From positions 1 to 34,789 of the forward strand of contig LJXT01000025.1 of the NCBI GenBank assembly GCA_001314815.1: a stretch of DNA of 34,789 nt. Reading direction: 5' to 3'. The position numbers and the translations under genes are program-made. Each line of letters begins with the position of its first letter. Positions within the stretch are counted from its first letter, which is position 1. Source of the stretch: Algoriphagus marincola HL-49 (GTDB lineage: Bacteria > Bacteroidota > Bacteroidia > Cytophagales > Cyclobacteriaceae). This document shows, piece after piece, positions 1-7,156 of the stretch. The notes under the pieces are model-generated. The model was not told the DNA's origin. It saw nothing but the letters and a program-made list of their open reading frames with translations, and did not search any database.

Positions 1-394
1 AACCAACACTTGCTGTTACACTACAGATAATTCCCCATTCCAAATTATCTCCCTCAAAAAAGAAAAGACCTACACAGGCAACAGAACCTAGATAGGCAAA
101 AAACTTCATGAATTCGAGTTTCTTCCCACTACTATCGGCAATACCAGATAGAATAGGAGAGATCAAAGCTATAACTAGAAAGGAAAAAGATATAGAATAC
201 GAATACAGAACCGTATTGATGATTTCAAATCCAAAAAATGAAACAAGTTCTGATCCGTCAATCCCCTTTGTAACGGAATTGTAATAAACTGGAAAAATGG
301 TAGATGTAATGACTAGGCTATATACCGAATTTGCCCAATCATACATGGCCCAGGCATTTTGAACTTGCCGCTTATTTTTTATCAGGACTACCAT
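1..394 (-). CDS. UMF1-type MFS transporter, N-terminal part (runs off window)
   Basis: The reading frame is open from ATG at 394 to the left edge, about 131 codons, so only the N-terminal third is present. The start reads MVVLIKNKRQVQNAWAMYDW and continues ANSVYSLVIT. The N-A-W-A-M-Y-D-W-A-N-S stretch (residues 13-23) is the hallmark N-terminus of the UMF1/Atg22-like branch of the major facilitator superfamily. Hydrophobic segments follow, with a loop containing GIADSSGKK, which resembles the MFS loop 2-3 motif. This family sits in the cytoplasmic membrane; its substrate is generally unknown. The ATG lies only about 5 bases after the U-tract of the exbD terminator, so expression depends on read-through or on a promoter overlapping that hairpin. 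The family call is from motif memory; the truncation prevents checking the C-terminal half. Confidence 0.8.
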   Translation of the reverse strand, partial: MVVLIKNKRQVQNAWAMYDWANSVYSLVITSTIFPVYYNSVTKGIDGSELVSFFGFEIINTVLYSYSISFSFLVIALISPILSGIADSSGKKLEFMKFFAYLGSVACVGLFFFEGDNLEWGIICSVTASVG

Positions 395-399
395 TATAG

Positions 400-431
400 A
401 AAAAAAGCTATCTCTTTGGGGAGATAGCTTT
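400..431 (-). terminator. Intrinsic terminator after the exbB-exbD operon
   Basis: Perfect 11-bp stem: AAAGCTATCTC (404-414) pairs with GAGATAGCTTT (421-431) around a 6-base loop. Read on the minus strand it is followed by seven U residues (406-400). It lies 21 bases after the exbD stop codon and its U-tract ends 5 bases before the start codon of the transporter at 394. Confidence 0.9.
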
Positions 432-452
432 AATTTTTAAAGTATTTCTAAA

Positions 453-917
453 TTAATTATTCACAACTTTTCCTACTGAGGCGTAAAGAACTCGTCTTGC
501 ATCTGCTTCCCTGAGTTCTGTCTGAACATCAGAGATTGGACCCATTTTCACGTCCTTATCTACCTTCATAGAGATTGTAATCATTCCTCTATCTGCTTCT
601 GGCAAGGCATCACGCTCTCTATTAACCCACTGTACAATATCTGCTGGGGTCAAAAGAGCATCATTAGCTTGCACTCTTGGTTCAGAACCATACAAGGCTG
701 TGTTTTTTGGCTTACCAATATACACATATGAGATAAGAGTTTTCTTCTGAAGCTTCTGAAGCTGTGTAGCCTGAGGGATCTTTTGCTCTACCAAGATTTC
801 CTGCTCTCTCAATACAGTCGTCACCATGAAGAAGAACAACAGCATGAAGATAATATCAGGAAGGGCTGAAGTAGGGATGTTCTCCGATGTTTTGGTTTTT
901 TTCTTAAACTTTCCCAT
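453..917 (-). CDS. exbD: ExbD/TolR-family biopolymer transport protein (second ExbD)
   Basis: A 154-residue inner-membrane protein of the proton-driven ExbB-ExbD motor that energises TonB (or a Tol/gliding-type machine). A short basic cytoplasmic head MGKFKKKTK is followed by S-A-L-P-D-I-I-F-M-L-L-F-F-F, one transmembrane helix in which D21 is the conserved proton-carrying aspartate. A periplasmic domain of about 110 residues follows. ATG at 917 is preferred over a possible upstream TTG at 947. It comes one base after the TGA of the preceding exbD and has GGAAG upstream, while the longer start would overlap that gene. It is the last gene of the operon and is followed by a strong terminator. 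TonB, Tol and other uses of ExbD cannot be told apart from sequence alone. Confidence 0.92.
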   Translation of the reverse strand: MGKFKKKTKTSENIPTSALPDIIFMLLFFFMVTTVLREQEILVEQKIPQATQLQKLQKKTLISYVYIGKPKNTALYGSEPRVQANDALLTPADIVQWVNRERDALPEADRGMITISMKVDKDVKMGPISDVQTELREADARRVLYASVGKVVNN

Positions 918-918
918 A

Positions 919-1551
919 TCAACTTCCAATTTTATCAGGTTCTGCAATAGAAATCGCCATTGGAATACCTTCTTTCCCTTTTTCTATTAAAGCTTTTTCA
1001 GCATCATCGTTTCCAGGAAGTGCTCGATATTCAGCAGTTTCGAGATTTACTCGCTCTGCATAGATGTCAAAGTAAGCTTTCTTAGCCAAATCAAATACTT
1101 CCAAGTACTTCTCGTAGGATGTTCCTCGGTTAGTCTTGATAGAGACAACAGCTTCTCCAGGATGGTCAGAAGACTCTGGATCACGTCTAGCTTCTGCCCG
1201 GAGTGATTGCGGAAGCGAGTTGAATATTGCTTGCGCATCTTCATCTGGCGCTCCGAAATTCAACACAAAGGCTTTGATATCTTCATCCAATCCATCGGCA
1301 GACTCACGATATTCCCCCTCTACCAATAAGTCATCATTTGCATTGACTAGAATGGTAAAGATATTTCGTTCGTTTTTATCAATTTCTGGCGGCGGATTAT
1401 TCGGATCCAACTTCGGAGGCAGTACGTTTAAGATACCTTTGTCCGAAGCGATCGTCGTGGTCACGAGAAAGAAAATCAGAAGCAGGAAGGCAATATCTGC
1501 CATAGAACCTGCATTGACTTCCTGACTCATTCTACTTTTACTTTTAGCCAT
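919..1551 (-). CDS. exbD: ExbD/TolR-family biopolymer transport protein (first ExbD)
   Basis: A 210-residue ExbD paralogue, longer than the usual 130-150. The cytoplasmic head MAKSKSRMSQEVNAGSMAD leads into the single helix ADIAFLLLIFFLVTTT, with D19 as the conserved channel aspartate. The periplasmic part holds a proline-rich stretch (D-P-N-N-P-P-P-E-I-D) and a large acidic insert rich in D and E (about residues 75-130) compared with enterobacterial ExbD. It sits 2 bases after the stop of the small membrane protein gene and 1 base before the second exbD, so translation is probably coupled. Bacteroidota often carry two non-identical ExbD copies beside one ExbB. That they form a hetero-dimer in one motor is an inference. 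Confidence 0.92.
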   Translation of the reverse strand: MAKSKSRMSQEVNAGSMADIAFLLLIFFLVTTTIASDKGILNVLPPKLDPNNPPPEIDKNERNIFTILVNANDDLLVEGEYRESADGLDEDIKAFVLNFGAPDEDAQAIFNSLPQSLRAEARRDPESSDHPGEAVVSIKTNRGTSYEKYLEVFDLAKKAYFDIYAERVNLETAEYRALPGNDDAEKALIEKGKEGIPMAISIAEPDKIGS

Positions 1552-1553
1552 AA

Positions 1554-1883
1554 TTATTTGATAGCTTTATTGAGTTCCGTAAATACAATTCCTACCAATG
1601 CTATAATCGCCAATACGTATGTAGTAATCAACATACCACCTACGAATTGTGAACCTGTCGGAGTAAGGTTAAACGGATCTGCCTCAAACTTTGGAAGAAC
1701 CTCATTGCTGGAAATCGAGTACGCGATAAAGAATAATATCACGATTCCAACGATGCCAACCACAGTTTTCAGCAAAGATTTTGGATTATCCAGAGACTTA
1801 ATTAGTGGCATAACGACCGCAAATAAAGCCCCGACAGCTACTAGAAGGTATCCAGCATAAAGTAAAATGTCATAAGTATCCAT
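1554..1883 (-). CDS. Small membrane protein of the exbB-exbD operon
   Basis: A 109-residue, strongly hydrophobic protein that I do not recognise as a named family. Three probable transmembrane segments are visible: residues 7-29 (LLYAGYLLVAVGALFAVVMP region), 38-57 (LLKTVVGIVGIVILFFIAYS) and 81-102 (GGMLITTYVLAIIALVGIVF). Between the second and third is an extracytoplasmic loop containing the motif F-E-A-D-P-F-N-L-T-P. It has no signal for export other than its helices and no metal-binding motif. Its position between exbB and two exbD genes, 2 bases from the next start, indicates a role with that motor. It might be a stabilising or accessory subunit, but that is inference from context only. 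Confidence 0.75.
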   Translation of the reverse strand: MDTYDILLYAGYLLVAVGALFAVVMPLIKSLDNPKSLLKTVVGIVGIVILFFIAYSISSNEVLPKFEADPFNLTPTGSQFVGGMLITTYVLAIIALVGIVFTELNKAIK

Positions 1884-1939
1884 AATTGTTTCTTCTTTGG
1901 GGTTTAGGATTTAATTAGAAAATGCTGCAAAACGACGGA

Positions 1940-2689
1940 TTACTTTCCGGTCAGTTTGTGCTTCACTAGGATATCCACCAAGGAGATGGATGCATCTTCC
2001 ATATCGTTCACCAAAGAATCGATTTTTGCTACGCAATAGTTGTAGAACAATTGAAGAATAATCGCCACGATCAAACCGGCTACGGTTGTCAAAAGGGCGA
2101 TTTTAATACCACCTGCTACTAGGGATGGAGAGATATCACCGGCTGCTTCGATAGAGTCGAATGCACCAATCATACCGATTACCGTACCCATGAAACCAAG
2201 CATTGGAGCCAAGGAGATGAATAGGGAGATCCATACTAGACCTTTTTCCAAACGACCCATTTCCACGGAACCGTAGGCGATGATTGACTTCTCCACCATC
2301 TCGATGCCTTCTGAGTATCTCATCAGACCTTGAGTAAAGATGGAAGCAACCGGGCCTTTTGTGCTCTTAGTAACATCCTTGGCTGCTTCAATTCCTCCCG
2401 AAGCTAGCGCATCTTCTACCTTTGCCAAAAGCTTCTTGGTGTTAGTAGTAGATAGATTGAGGGTAATGATTCTTTCTAACGCTACAGCAAGTCCCAAAAT
2501 AAGACAAACCAAAACTGGCGTCATAAAGACAGGGTCTCCTTCGATAAACTTCTCTTTAACGACTTGGTGAAAACTCTGCTCCTCAGCTACGATCTCGTCG
2601 TCAACTACTGTGGGAGAATCTTGTGCGATTGCGAATACAGGTGCGAACAGGATTCCTGCAAGCATGAACAAAGCGATTAACTTTCTCAT
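1940..2689 (-). CDS. exbB: ExbB / MotA-TolQ-ExbB family proton channel protein
   Basis: A 249-residue protein with a cleavable signal-like N-terminus (MRKLIALFMLAGILFAPVFA). Three transmembrane segments follow: P-V-F-M-T-P-V-L-V-C-L-I-L-G-L (about residue 52 onwards), the W-I-S-L-F-I-S-L-A-P-M-L-G-F-M-G-T-V segment, and the I-K-I-A-L-L-T-T-V-A-G-L-I-V-A segment. The last two carry the family signatures LAPMLGFMGTVIGMI and GGIKIALLTTVAGLIVA. ExbB pentamers form the stator around ExbD and use the proton gradient to drive an envelope partner. It is the first gene of a four-gene operon (exbB, small membrane protein, exbD, exbD). A candidate promoter lies about 60-95 bases upstream. Confidence 0.95.
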   Translation of the reverse strand: MRKLIALFMLAGILFAPVFAIAQDSPTVVDDEIVAEEQSFHQVVKEKFIEGDPVFMTPVLVCLILGLAVALERIITLNLSTTNTKKLLAKVEDALASGGIEAAKDVTKSTKGPVASIFTQGLMRYSEGIEMVEKSIIAYGSVEMGRLEKGLVWISLFISLAPMLGFMGTVIGMIGAFDSIEAAGDISPSLVAGGIKIALLTTVAGLIVAIILQLFYNYCVAKIDSLVNDMEDASISLVDILVKHKLTGK

Positions 2690-2751
2690 AATGTGATTTT
2701 TAAATAGACTTTTGATAAAGGTTAAATGGTTTCTAGACTAAAATCGAGTTT

Positions 2752-2783
2752 TAAAGTTATCATTTTTTGAATTCAAAAAACAA
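2752..2783 (-). promoter_or_regulatory. Candidate promoter of the exbB operon
   Basis: On the minus strand TTG (2783-2781) is followed after 21 bases by TAACTTTA (2759-2752). The Bacteroidota sigma-ABfr consensus is TTG-N19/20-TAnnTTTG, so the -7 box matches seven of eight positions. This would give a 5' leader of about 55 bases before the exbB ATG at 2689. The final base mismatch and AT-rich surroundings make this tentative. Confidence 0.35.
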
Positions 2784-3161
2784 TGGGGTCTTTTAGATTT
2801 TTGTGAAATATTCAGGCTTTTTGACTCGAATTCGTAAATTTTTACACGAGCGGAAGGAATATCCCATTTCTAAAATTCCAATAACTCTCTAACTCGACGC
2901 TAAAATTTCATTTTTTTCCTGAAACAAAAAATTATTCATGCTAAGATTCCTAAAATTCAAATCAATAATTATCATAAATACATCAAATCCCCTCTGTTTG
3001 GATTCATCAGTACACTATTGATTGGGTGAAATCCTAACCCAAAAGAGCCCCTAGTGGACAATCAATAGTACTTTTGACCGTCCGGCACGTCAAATCAGAA
3101 TATTTATTCTTTGCTCAAAAATCATTTTTCCTTTTTGACCTTTTCAAAACCAACCCTCTGA
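2784..3161. other. Intergenic stretch without a recognisable gene
   Basis: No open frame of convincing length or composition is seen on either strand. The stretch is AT-rich and carries one imperfect inverted repeat (3013-3070), listed separately. It lies between the exbB promoter region and the sulfatase remnant and may be decayed coding DNA, but I find no homology in it to genes elsewhere in the window. Confidence 0.6.
3013..3070. repeat. Imperfect inverted repeat with nested short stem
   Basis: CTATTGATTG (3015-3024) and CAATCAATAG (3059-3068) are perfect 10-bp arms. The flanking AGTAC on the left and GTAC on the right extend the symmetry if a 2-base bulge is allowed. The 34-base interior contains GGGT...ACCC. 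No U-tract follows on either strand, so it is not an obvious terminator. Confidence 0.55.
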
Positions 3162-3404
3162 TCAATTCTCCTTCAAAACCGGCAATCTTGAATTTGTCTT
3201 CTCCCACCATCGCTCCAACTTGATTTTCATCTCTGAAACCAAAAAAGGTAACTGATTGGCTAGATTTTCTTTTTCTTGTGGAACAGAAACTAAATCAAAA
3301 AGCTCTACCGTTTTTCCATCGAAATAATAAATCATTTTATAATCCCCTGAGCGAATTATGGAATAGGGTAAGACGTCAGCCCCTCGATAATGGGGGAAAT
3401 GCCA
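3162..3404 (-). pseudogene. C-terminal remnant of a second sulfatase
   Basis: The minus strand from 3404 to the TGA at 3162 reads in one frame as 80 residues, beginning W-H-F-P-H-Y-R-G-A-D-V-L-P-Y-S and ending R-L-P-V-L-K-E-N. This matches the last part of the intact sulfatase gene at 5612-7021 (same W-H-F-P-H-Y-R-G-A-D and R-L-P-V-L-K). In the first ~84 bases, 3321-3404 against 5765-5848, I count about six differences by eye. Similarity then drops to moderate protein-level identity. Nothing corresponding to the N-terminal ~390 residues, including the catalytic C-S-P-S-R motif, is present upstream, and no start codon is in place. It is therefore a truncated, presumably inactive copy from duplication or recombination. 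Confidence 0.9.
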
Positions 3405-3636
3405 ACGACATCACTGATCGAATGTTAATTTTAAATCAGGGTTGCAGTTAAGATGACTTTCTCAATATCCACGGCATGGATACATTTATCCCTATGATTC
3501 ACATAAAACATTAAACTGCAGGATAACCGAAAATACAGATTCTAAATGTGCATGGATAAGTTTGTGTGTGGAGCATTTTTTCAGATCGCAAATCCTACTG
3601 CAGAGTAATTATAATCTTAAACTCAACCTCCCAACC
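3405..3636. other. Short unexplained stretch between sulfatase remnant and operon end
   Basis: Homology to the sulfatase stops abruptly at 3405. A short minus-strand frame (V-N-H-R-D-K-C-I-H-A-V-D-I-E-K, about 3430-3500) ends in a stop after about 24 codons and has no supporting context. Near 3627-3655, the 3' end of the adjacent gene, GAGGTTGG-like words recur three times on the minus strand. No terminator is evident for the operon ending at 3637. It is best viewed as degraded DNA at the breakpoint. Confidence 0.5.
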
Positions 3637-4572
3637 TCAAGGTATCCAACCTCTCACTTTCATTGAAAAGAGCCCTTTGAGAACCCAACGAAATAAAAAA
3701 TCAGGCATCAACACCACTTCACCTGATTTTTTGATCAGATATTTACGGGTGAGTCTGGCACGGATCTTCTCTGAAGGATACTTGACCAAAAAACCTAACT
3801 CTTGATCGAATTCTCCTTCCGCCCACCTTGTAGGTGTTGTCTCCTCCCTCACGGAATACATCATATAAGGTAGAAATCTGATCTTTTTCTCCAACCCCTG
3901 ACTTCTAAGCCGAAACAAAATATACTGTTCATGATTCCAGTTAGGCTTTGGATTATAGGTTTGCATGTGCCGAATTAGCTGATCCGGTTCACTTAAAATC
4001 GGGCCAATCAAATCCAGATAGGGTCGAAGATAATTGGATGACAATACCACGTGCCGGTCGGTCACTCCCCAATAAAACTCTCCATACGGAATCCAAATTT
4101 TGTCCGAATCCATTCGATTCAACTTGGGATGCGGCACCTCCCAGATAAAATCAGACCGCGTGATTACATATCGATCGTACTTCTTCCTTATTTCCTCCTG
4201 TTCCAGAAATTCCAAAAGCTTAGCTTTCAGGAAAACCAAAATCCCGGCACTTCCTGGTTGTTCATTTTCCCCCATAATTCCCCCTAGCCATTGATCTGGT
4301 ACGTTCAATACTTGTCTCCATTCGGTGATTTCCCCATACCTATCAAGCTGGACCTGATCAAATCCATCACCGAAATCCATGTACTCAGGCACCTCCCATC
4401 TGTAAGTAGCATGGGCCCAAAACTTATTGGCAGATGTGTTTTCAGGAGATTCTCCTATGCAAAGTGCTAGGTCTGCCTCGAGGATATCTAATACGTTTTT
4501 TTTGAAAGAATACCAGGTAAGCTTGTCAGCCCTCGCCTGTCCCAAAATAACGACCAGTGTTTTGGCCTTCAT
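3637..4572 (-). CDS. Unrecognised protein, possibly glycosyltransferase-like
   Basis: A 311-residue soluble protein that I cannot assign with confidence. It opens with a beta-strand-like M-K-A-K-T-L-V-V-I-L-G-Q-A-R, as in Rossmann-type nucleotide-sugar enzymes. It carries Y-D-R-Y-V-I-T-R-S-D-F-I-W at residues 132-144. An R-S/T-D motif after a hydrophobic strand occurs in several GT-A-like glycosyltransferases, where the aspartate helps bind metal or sugar nucleotide. Many W, Y and H residues (for example P-N-W-N-H-E-Q-Y) would suit a carbohydrate-binding surface. It has no signal peptide or clear membrane helix. Its start overlaps the epimerase stop in an ATGA, so the two are translationally coupled. 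The context (nucleotide-sugar epimerase, sulfatase) supports a sugar-transfer role, but this is inference. Confidence 0.85.
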   Translation of the reverse strand: MKAKTLVVILGQARADKLTWYSFKKNVLDILEADLALCIGESPENTSANKFWAHATYRWEVPEYMDFGDGFDQVQLDRYGEITEWRQVLNVPDQWLGGIMGENEQPGSAGILVFLKAKLLEFLEQEEIRKKYDRYVITRSDFIWEVPHPKLNRMDSDKIWIPYGEFYWGVTDRHVVLSSNYLRPYLDLIGPILSEPDQLIRHMQTYNPKPNWNHEQYILFRLRSQGLEKKIRFLPYMMYSVREETTPTRWAEGEFDQELGFLVKYPSEKIRARLTRKYLIKKSGEVVLMPDFLFRWVLKGLFSMKVRGWIP

Positions 4573-5588
4573 TTAACCAGACTACTTTCATTTACCACTT
4601 GACTCTCGATCCAATGGAAAGTCTCAGTCAATCCTTTGATCAAGGGGGTAAAATTGGTCTTTCTTATCTTTTGCTCAAAAAGCCGATTGTCTGAATTTCG
4701 CCCCATTACCCCCAAAGGACAAGAAAATCCATATTTGTTGAAAAAATCTTGGCCTTGAAGATTCCTGATTTGGAGATTTTTTCCTGACAGTTCTATGGCC
4801 ATTGCTGCAAGCTGATTGATGGAGACCAACTCTTCCGAACCGATATTGACGGGCCCTGGAAACTCGCTCCCCATAAGCGCCAAAACAGCATCTACACAAT
4901 CCCTCACATAAAGAAAAGAACGAGTCTGATTTCCATCTCCCCAAACCTCGATTTCACCTTCATCAGGAGCTTCAATGACCTTGCGAAGCATTGCAGCCGG
5001 CACTTTTTCTTTGCCACCTTTCCAAGTACCGAAAGGACCAAAAATGTTGTGGAAACGAGCAATTCGTACCTCTAGTCCGTGATTTCGATGAAAAGTGAGA
5101 AAAAGCCTCTCACTGAAGAGCTTTTCCCATCCATATTCGGAATCCGGCAATGCAGGATAAACCGTGGACTCCTCGCAATTCGGGTGTGCTGGATTTTCTT
5201 GGTTGAAAAGGGGATATACACAGGCCGAGGAAGAAAAAAACACCTTTTTCACTCCTTTTTTTACACACTCACGCACCACATGGAGATTGATCAAAGCAGA
5301 GGAACTCATTACATTCGCATCATTCAAACCCGAAAAAAGATACTCGGCACCTCCCATATCGGCTGCGAGTTGGTACACCTCATCGCAATCTTGAGGAATA
5401 GCTTTTTCGACATGTAGAGGATCGGTAAGGTCCAGAATTTGATATTCGTCAGCAATTTGTTCAGGATCAAAATATTCGTGGAATTTGAGGTCACAGACAA
5501 GGACATAATTGCCTTCTTCTTTCAATCTTTTTGCCAGGTGTCCTCCGATAAATCCACCTCCACCCAATACAAGGACTGTTTTCTTCAT
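4569..5588 (-). CDS. GDP-mannose 3,5-epimerase homologue (extended SDR)
   Basis: About 339 residues. GGGGFIGG (9-16) is the NAD-binding glycine motif. The protein follows plant GDP-mannose 3,5-epimerase closely: A-A-D-M-G-G (75-80), S-S-S-A-C-V-Y-P (119-126), E-Y-G-W-E-K (151-156), R-F-H-N-I-F-G-P-F-G-T-W-K-G-G-K-E-K (178-195) and G-R-N-S-D-N (296-301). C123, Y152, K156 and K195 have exactly the spacing of the catalytic C145, Y174, K178 and K217 of the Arabidopsis enzyme. That enzyme interconverts GDP-D-mannose with GDP-L-galactose and GDP-L-gulose. An insert of about a dozen residues precedes G-R-N-S-D-N. A GTG at 5651 would extend it into the sulfatase gene; ATG at 5588, or 5597 three codons earlier, is preferred, just after the sulfatase stop at 5612. 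The substrate is inferred from motif identity. Confidence 0.88.
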   Translation of the reverse strand: MKKTVLVLGGGGFIGGHLAKRLKEEGNYVLVCDLKFHEYFDPEQIADEYQILDLTDPLHVEKAIPQDCDEVYQLAADMGGAEYLFSGLNDANVMSSSALINLHVVRECVKKGVKKVFFSSSACVYPLFNQENPAHPNCEESTVYPALPDSEYGWEKLFSERLFLTFHRNHGLEVRIARFHNIFGPFGTWKGGKEKVPAAMLRKVIEAPDEGEIEVWGDGNQTRSFLYVRDCVDAVLALMGSEFPGPVNIGSEELVSINQLAAMAIELSGKNLQIRNLQGQDFFNKYGFSCPLGVMGRNSDNRLFEQKIRKTNFTPLIKGLTETFHWIESQVVNESSLVK

Positions 5589-5611
5589 ATTTTTCATGGC
5601 TGATTTAAATT

Positions 5612-7021
5612 TTATTTCAATACTGGCAGCCTCACACCCGTCTCCTCCCACCAGTTTTTCAGTTTGGCTTTGAGTTTTGCCACCACGAAAGGCAGCTGAT
5701 TAGTTAAATTAGTTTGTTCCATAGGATCATTTGCCAAGTCAAAAAGCTCTACCCCTTCTCCATCGAAATAATAAATCATTTTATAATTCCCTGAGCGAAT
5801 AATAGAATAGGGTAAGACATCAGCCCCCCGATAATGAGGGAAATGCCAAAAGAAATCCCGCTCTGGCAATTGACCTTGATCGAGCAAAATCGATTTAAGT
5901 GACTGGCCATCTCCCCCATTAGAATCCGTTTCCAGAAAATCCAAAATGGTTGGAAGCCAGTCCGTAGTAATTATTGGTACGTCTGAGGATGCCCCGACAG
6001 GAATTTGACCTGGTAAGGAAACAATAGTAGGAACCCGTATCCCTCCTTCATAGGGATATCCCTTAAATGATCGAAGGCCAAGATTGACCGTGACGGGATT
6101 ATCCGGGTTACCTACCAGACCTCCATTATCTGAAGTAAAAATTATCAGGGTGCTTTCACGAAGGTCCAATTGGTCTAACTTATCAATAACTTTACCCACA
6201 TTTTGATCCAAGTTTTCGATCAAAGCCGCGTAAGTTGGGTTTCGCTGTACGCCGGGTTGTTTATTTTGATATTTCTTCACCAAATCTTCTGGCCCCATTA
6301 TCGGCGTATGAACCGCATACGGCGCCCAGTGAATAAAAAATCTTCCTTTTTTGTTTTGGATGAAATCGATGATCTCACTTCCTTCTCGATCGGTCAAAAA
6401 CTCTCCTGACTGTCTTGCTGGCAGGTTTTTAATCACATAATCCGGGTTTGGATTTGATGAAATATAAGGATCGAAGTAACTGGGAGGCTGTCCCAAATCA
6501 TTTCCCCCGATATTGATATCAAAACCCTGGTCTTCAGGGTGGAACCCTTCTTCACCCAAATGCCACTTCCCAACATGCAATGTGCTAAAACCCATGGATT
6601 GTAGACGCTCAGGAAGAGTCACTTCCTCAAGAGGGAGATGGCCCTGTATTTTTGGAGTCTTCATCGGTTTATCCTCGAATACCTCATATTCTCCCGGTTT
6701 ACCAGAAGTCGTATTACCTTGGAATTTTGCACGGATCCAATCGGTAATCCCCAATCTCGCCGGATACTTGCCGGTAAGTAATGCAGCCCGGCTTGGTGAG
6801 CAAATTGCTGCTGCTGCGTAAGACTGAGTAAAAAGCATCCCCTCGGCAGCAAGTTGGTCTAAGTTAGGTGTCTCGTAGAAATCACTTCCATAAACACCTA
6901 AATCTGAAGCACCCAGATCATCGACATGAATAATTAAAATATTTAAGTCTTTTTTCTGAGCAATCGACTGCTCAAAAACCAGCATTAAAGCCAAAAAAGC
7001 AACTATTTGTGGCACTCGCAT
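5612..7021 (-). CDS. Secreted S1-family sulfatase (arylsulfatase-type)
   Basis: A 469-residue enzyme with a signal peptide (MRVPQIVAFLALMLVFEQSIAQ). L-N-I-L-I-I-H-V-D-D-L-G holds metal-binding D34-D35. C74 in I-C-S-P-S-R-A-A-L-L-T-G is the CxPxR sulfatase signature whose cysteine is converted to formylglycine by a maturase. L-H-V-G-K-W-H-L-G and T-S-D-N-G-G provide further conserved lysine, histidine, aspartate and asparagine ligands. The length and order fit S1 sulfatases, which remove sulfate esters from polysaccharides or small aryl esters in the periplasm. The target sugar cannot be read from sequence. It is the first gene of an operon with the epimerase 20-odd bases downstream. Its C-terminal 80 residues are duplicated at 3162-3404. 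The ATG at 7021 has AGGAA nearby. Confidence 0.93.
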   Translation of the reverse strand: MRVPQIVAFLALMLVFEQSIAQKKDLNILIIHVDDLGASDLGVYGSDFYETPNLDQLAAEGMLFTQSYAAAAICSPSRAALLTGKYPARLGITDWIRAKFQGNTTSGKPGEYEVFEDKPMKTPKIQGHLPLEEVTLPERLQSMGFSTLHVGKWHLGEEGFHPEDQGFDINIGGNDLGQPPSYFDPYISSNPNPDYVIKNLPARQSGEFLTDREGSEIIDFIQNKKGRFFIHWAPYAVHTPIMGPEDLVKKYQNKQPGVQRNPTYAALIENLDQNVGKVIDKLDQLDLRESTLIIFTSDNGGLVGNPDNPVTVNLGLRSFKGYPYEGGIRVPTIVSLPGQIPVGASSDVPIITTDWLPTILDFLETDSNGGDGQSLKSILLDQGQLPERDFFWHFPHYRGADVLPYSIIRSGNYKMIYYFDGEGVELFDLANDPMEQTNLTNQLPFVVAKLKAKLKNWWEETGVRLPVLK

Positions 7022-7035
7022 ATTTCCTAGATTGA

Positions 7036-7051
7036 ATCTTATGGATAAGAT
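7036..7051. promoter_or_regulatory. Operator-like inverted repeat before the sulfatase
   Basis: ATCTTAT and ATAAGAT form perfect 7-bp arms around GG, ending 14 bases upstream of the sulfatase start codon. It could be a protein-binding site or a small hairpin affecting initiation. No other copy was noticed in the window. Confidence 0.3.
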
Positions 7052-7156
7052 AAAATCTTTTCATTAAAAATTTCAGCTTTTGCTAAGTCAGCTCCCGTAA
7101 ATAGAATTGATTTGATTTTCGAGTGCTGGTAAATTCAGTTTAGTTTCTTCAAGTCA

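Noticed and set aside
3430..3500. Short minus-strand peptide V-N-H-R-D-K-C-I-H-A-V-D-I-E-K
   Set aside because: It ends after about 24 codons, has no start context, and I cannot tie it to any gene family. It may be a decayed piece, but there is not enough to annotate.
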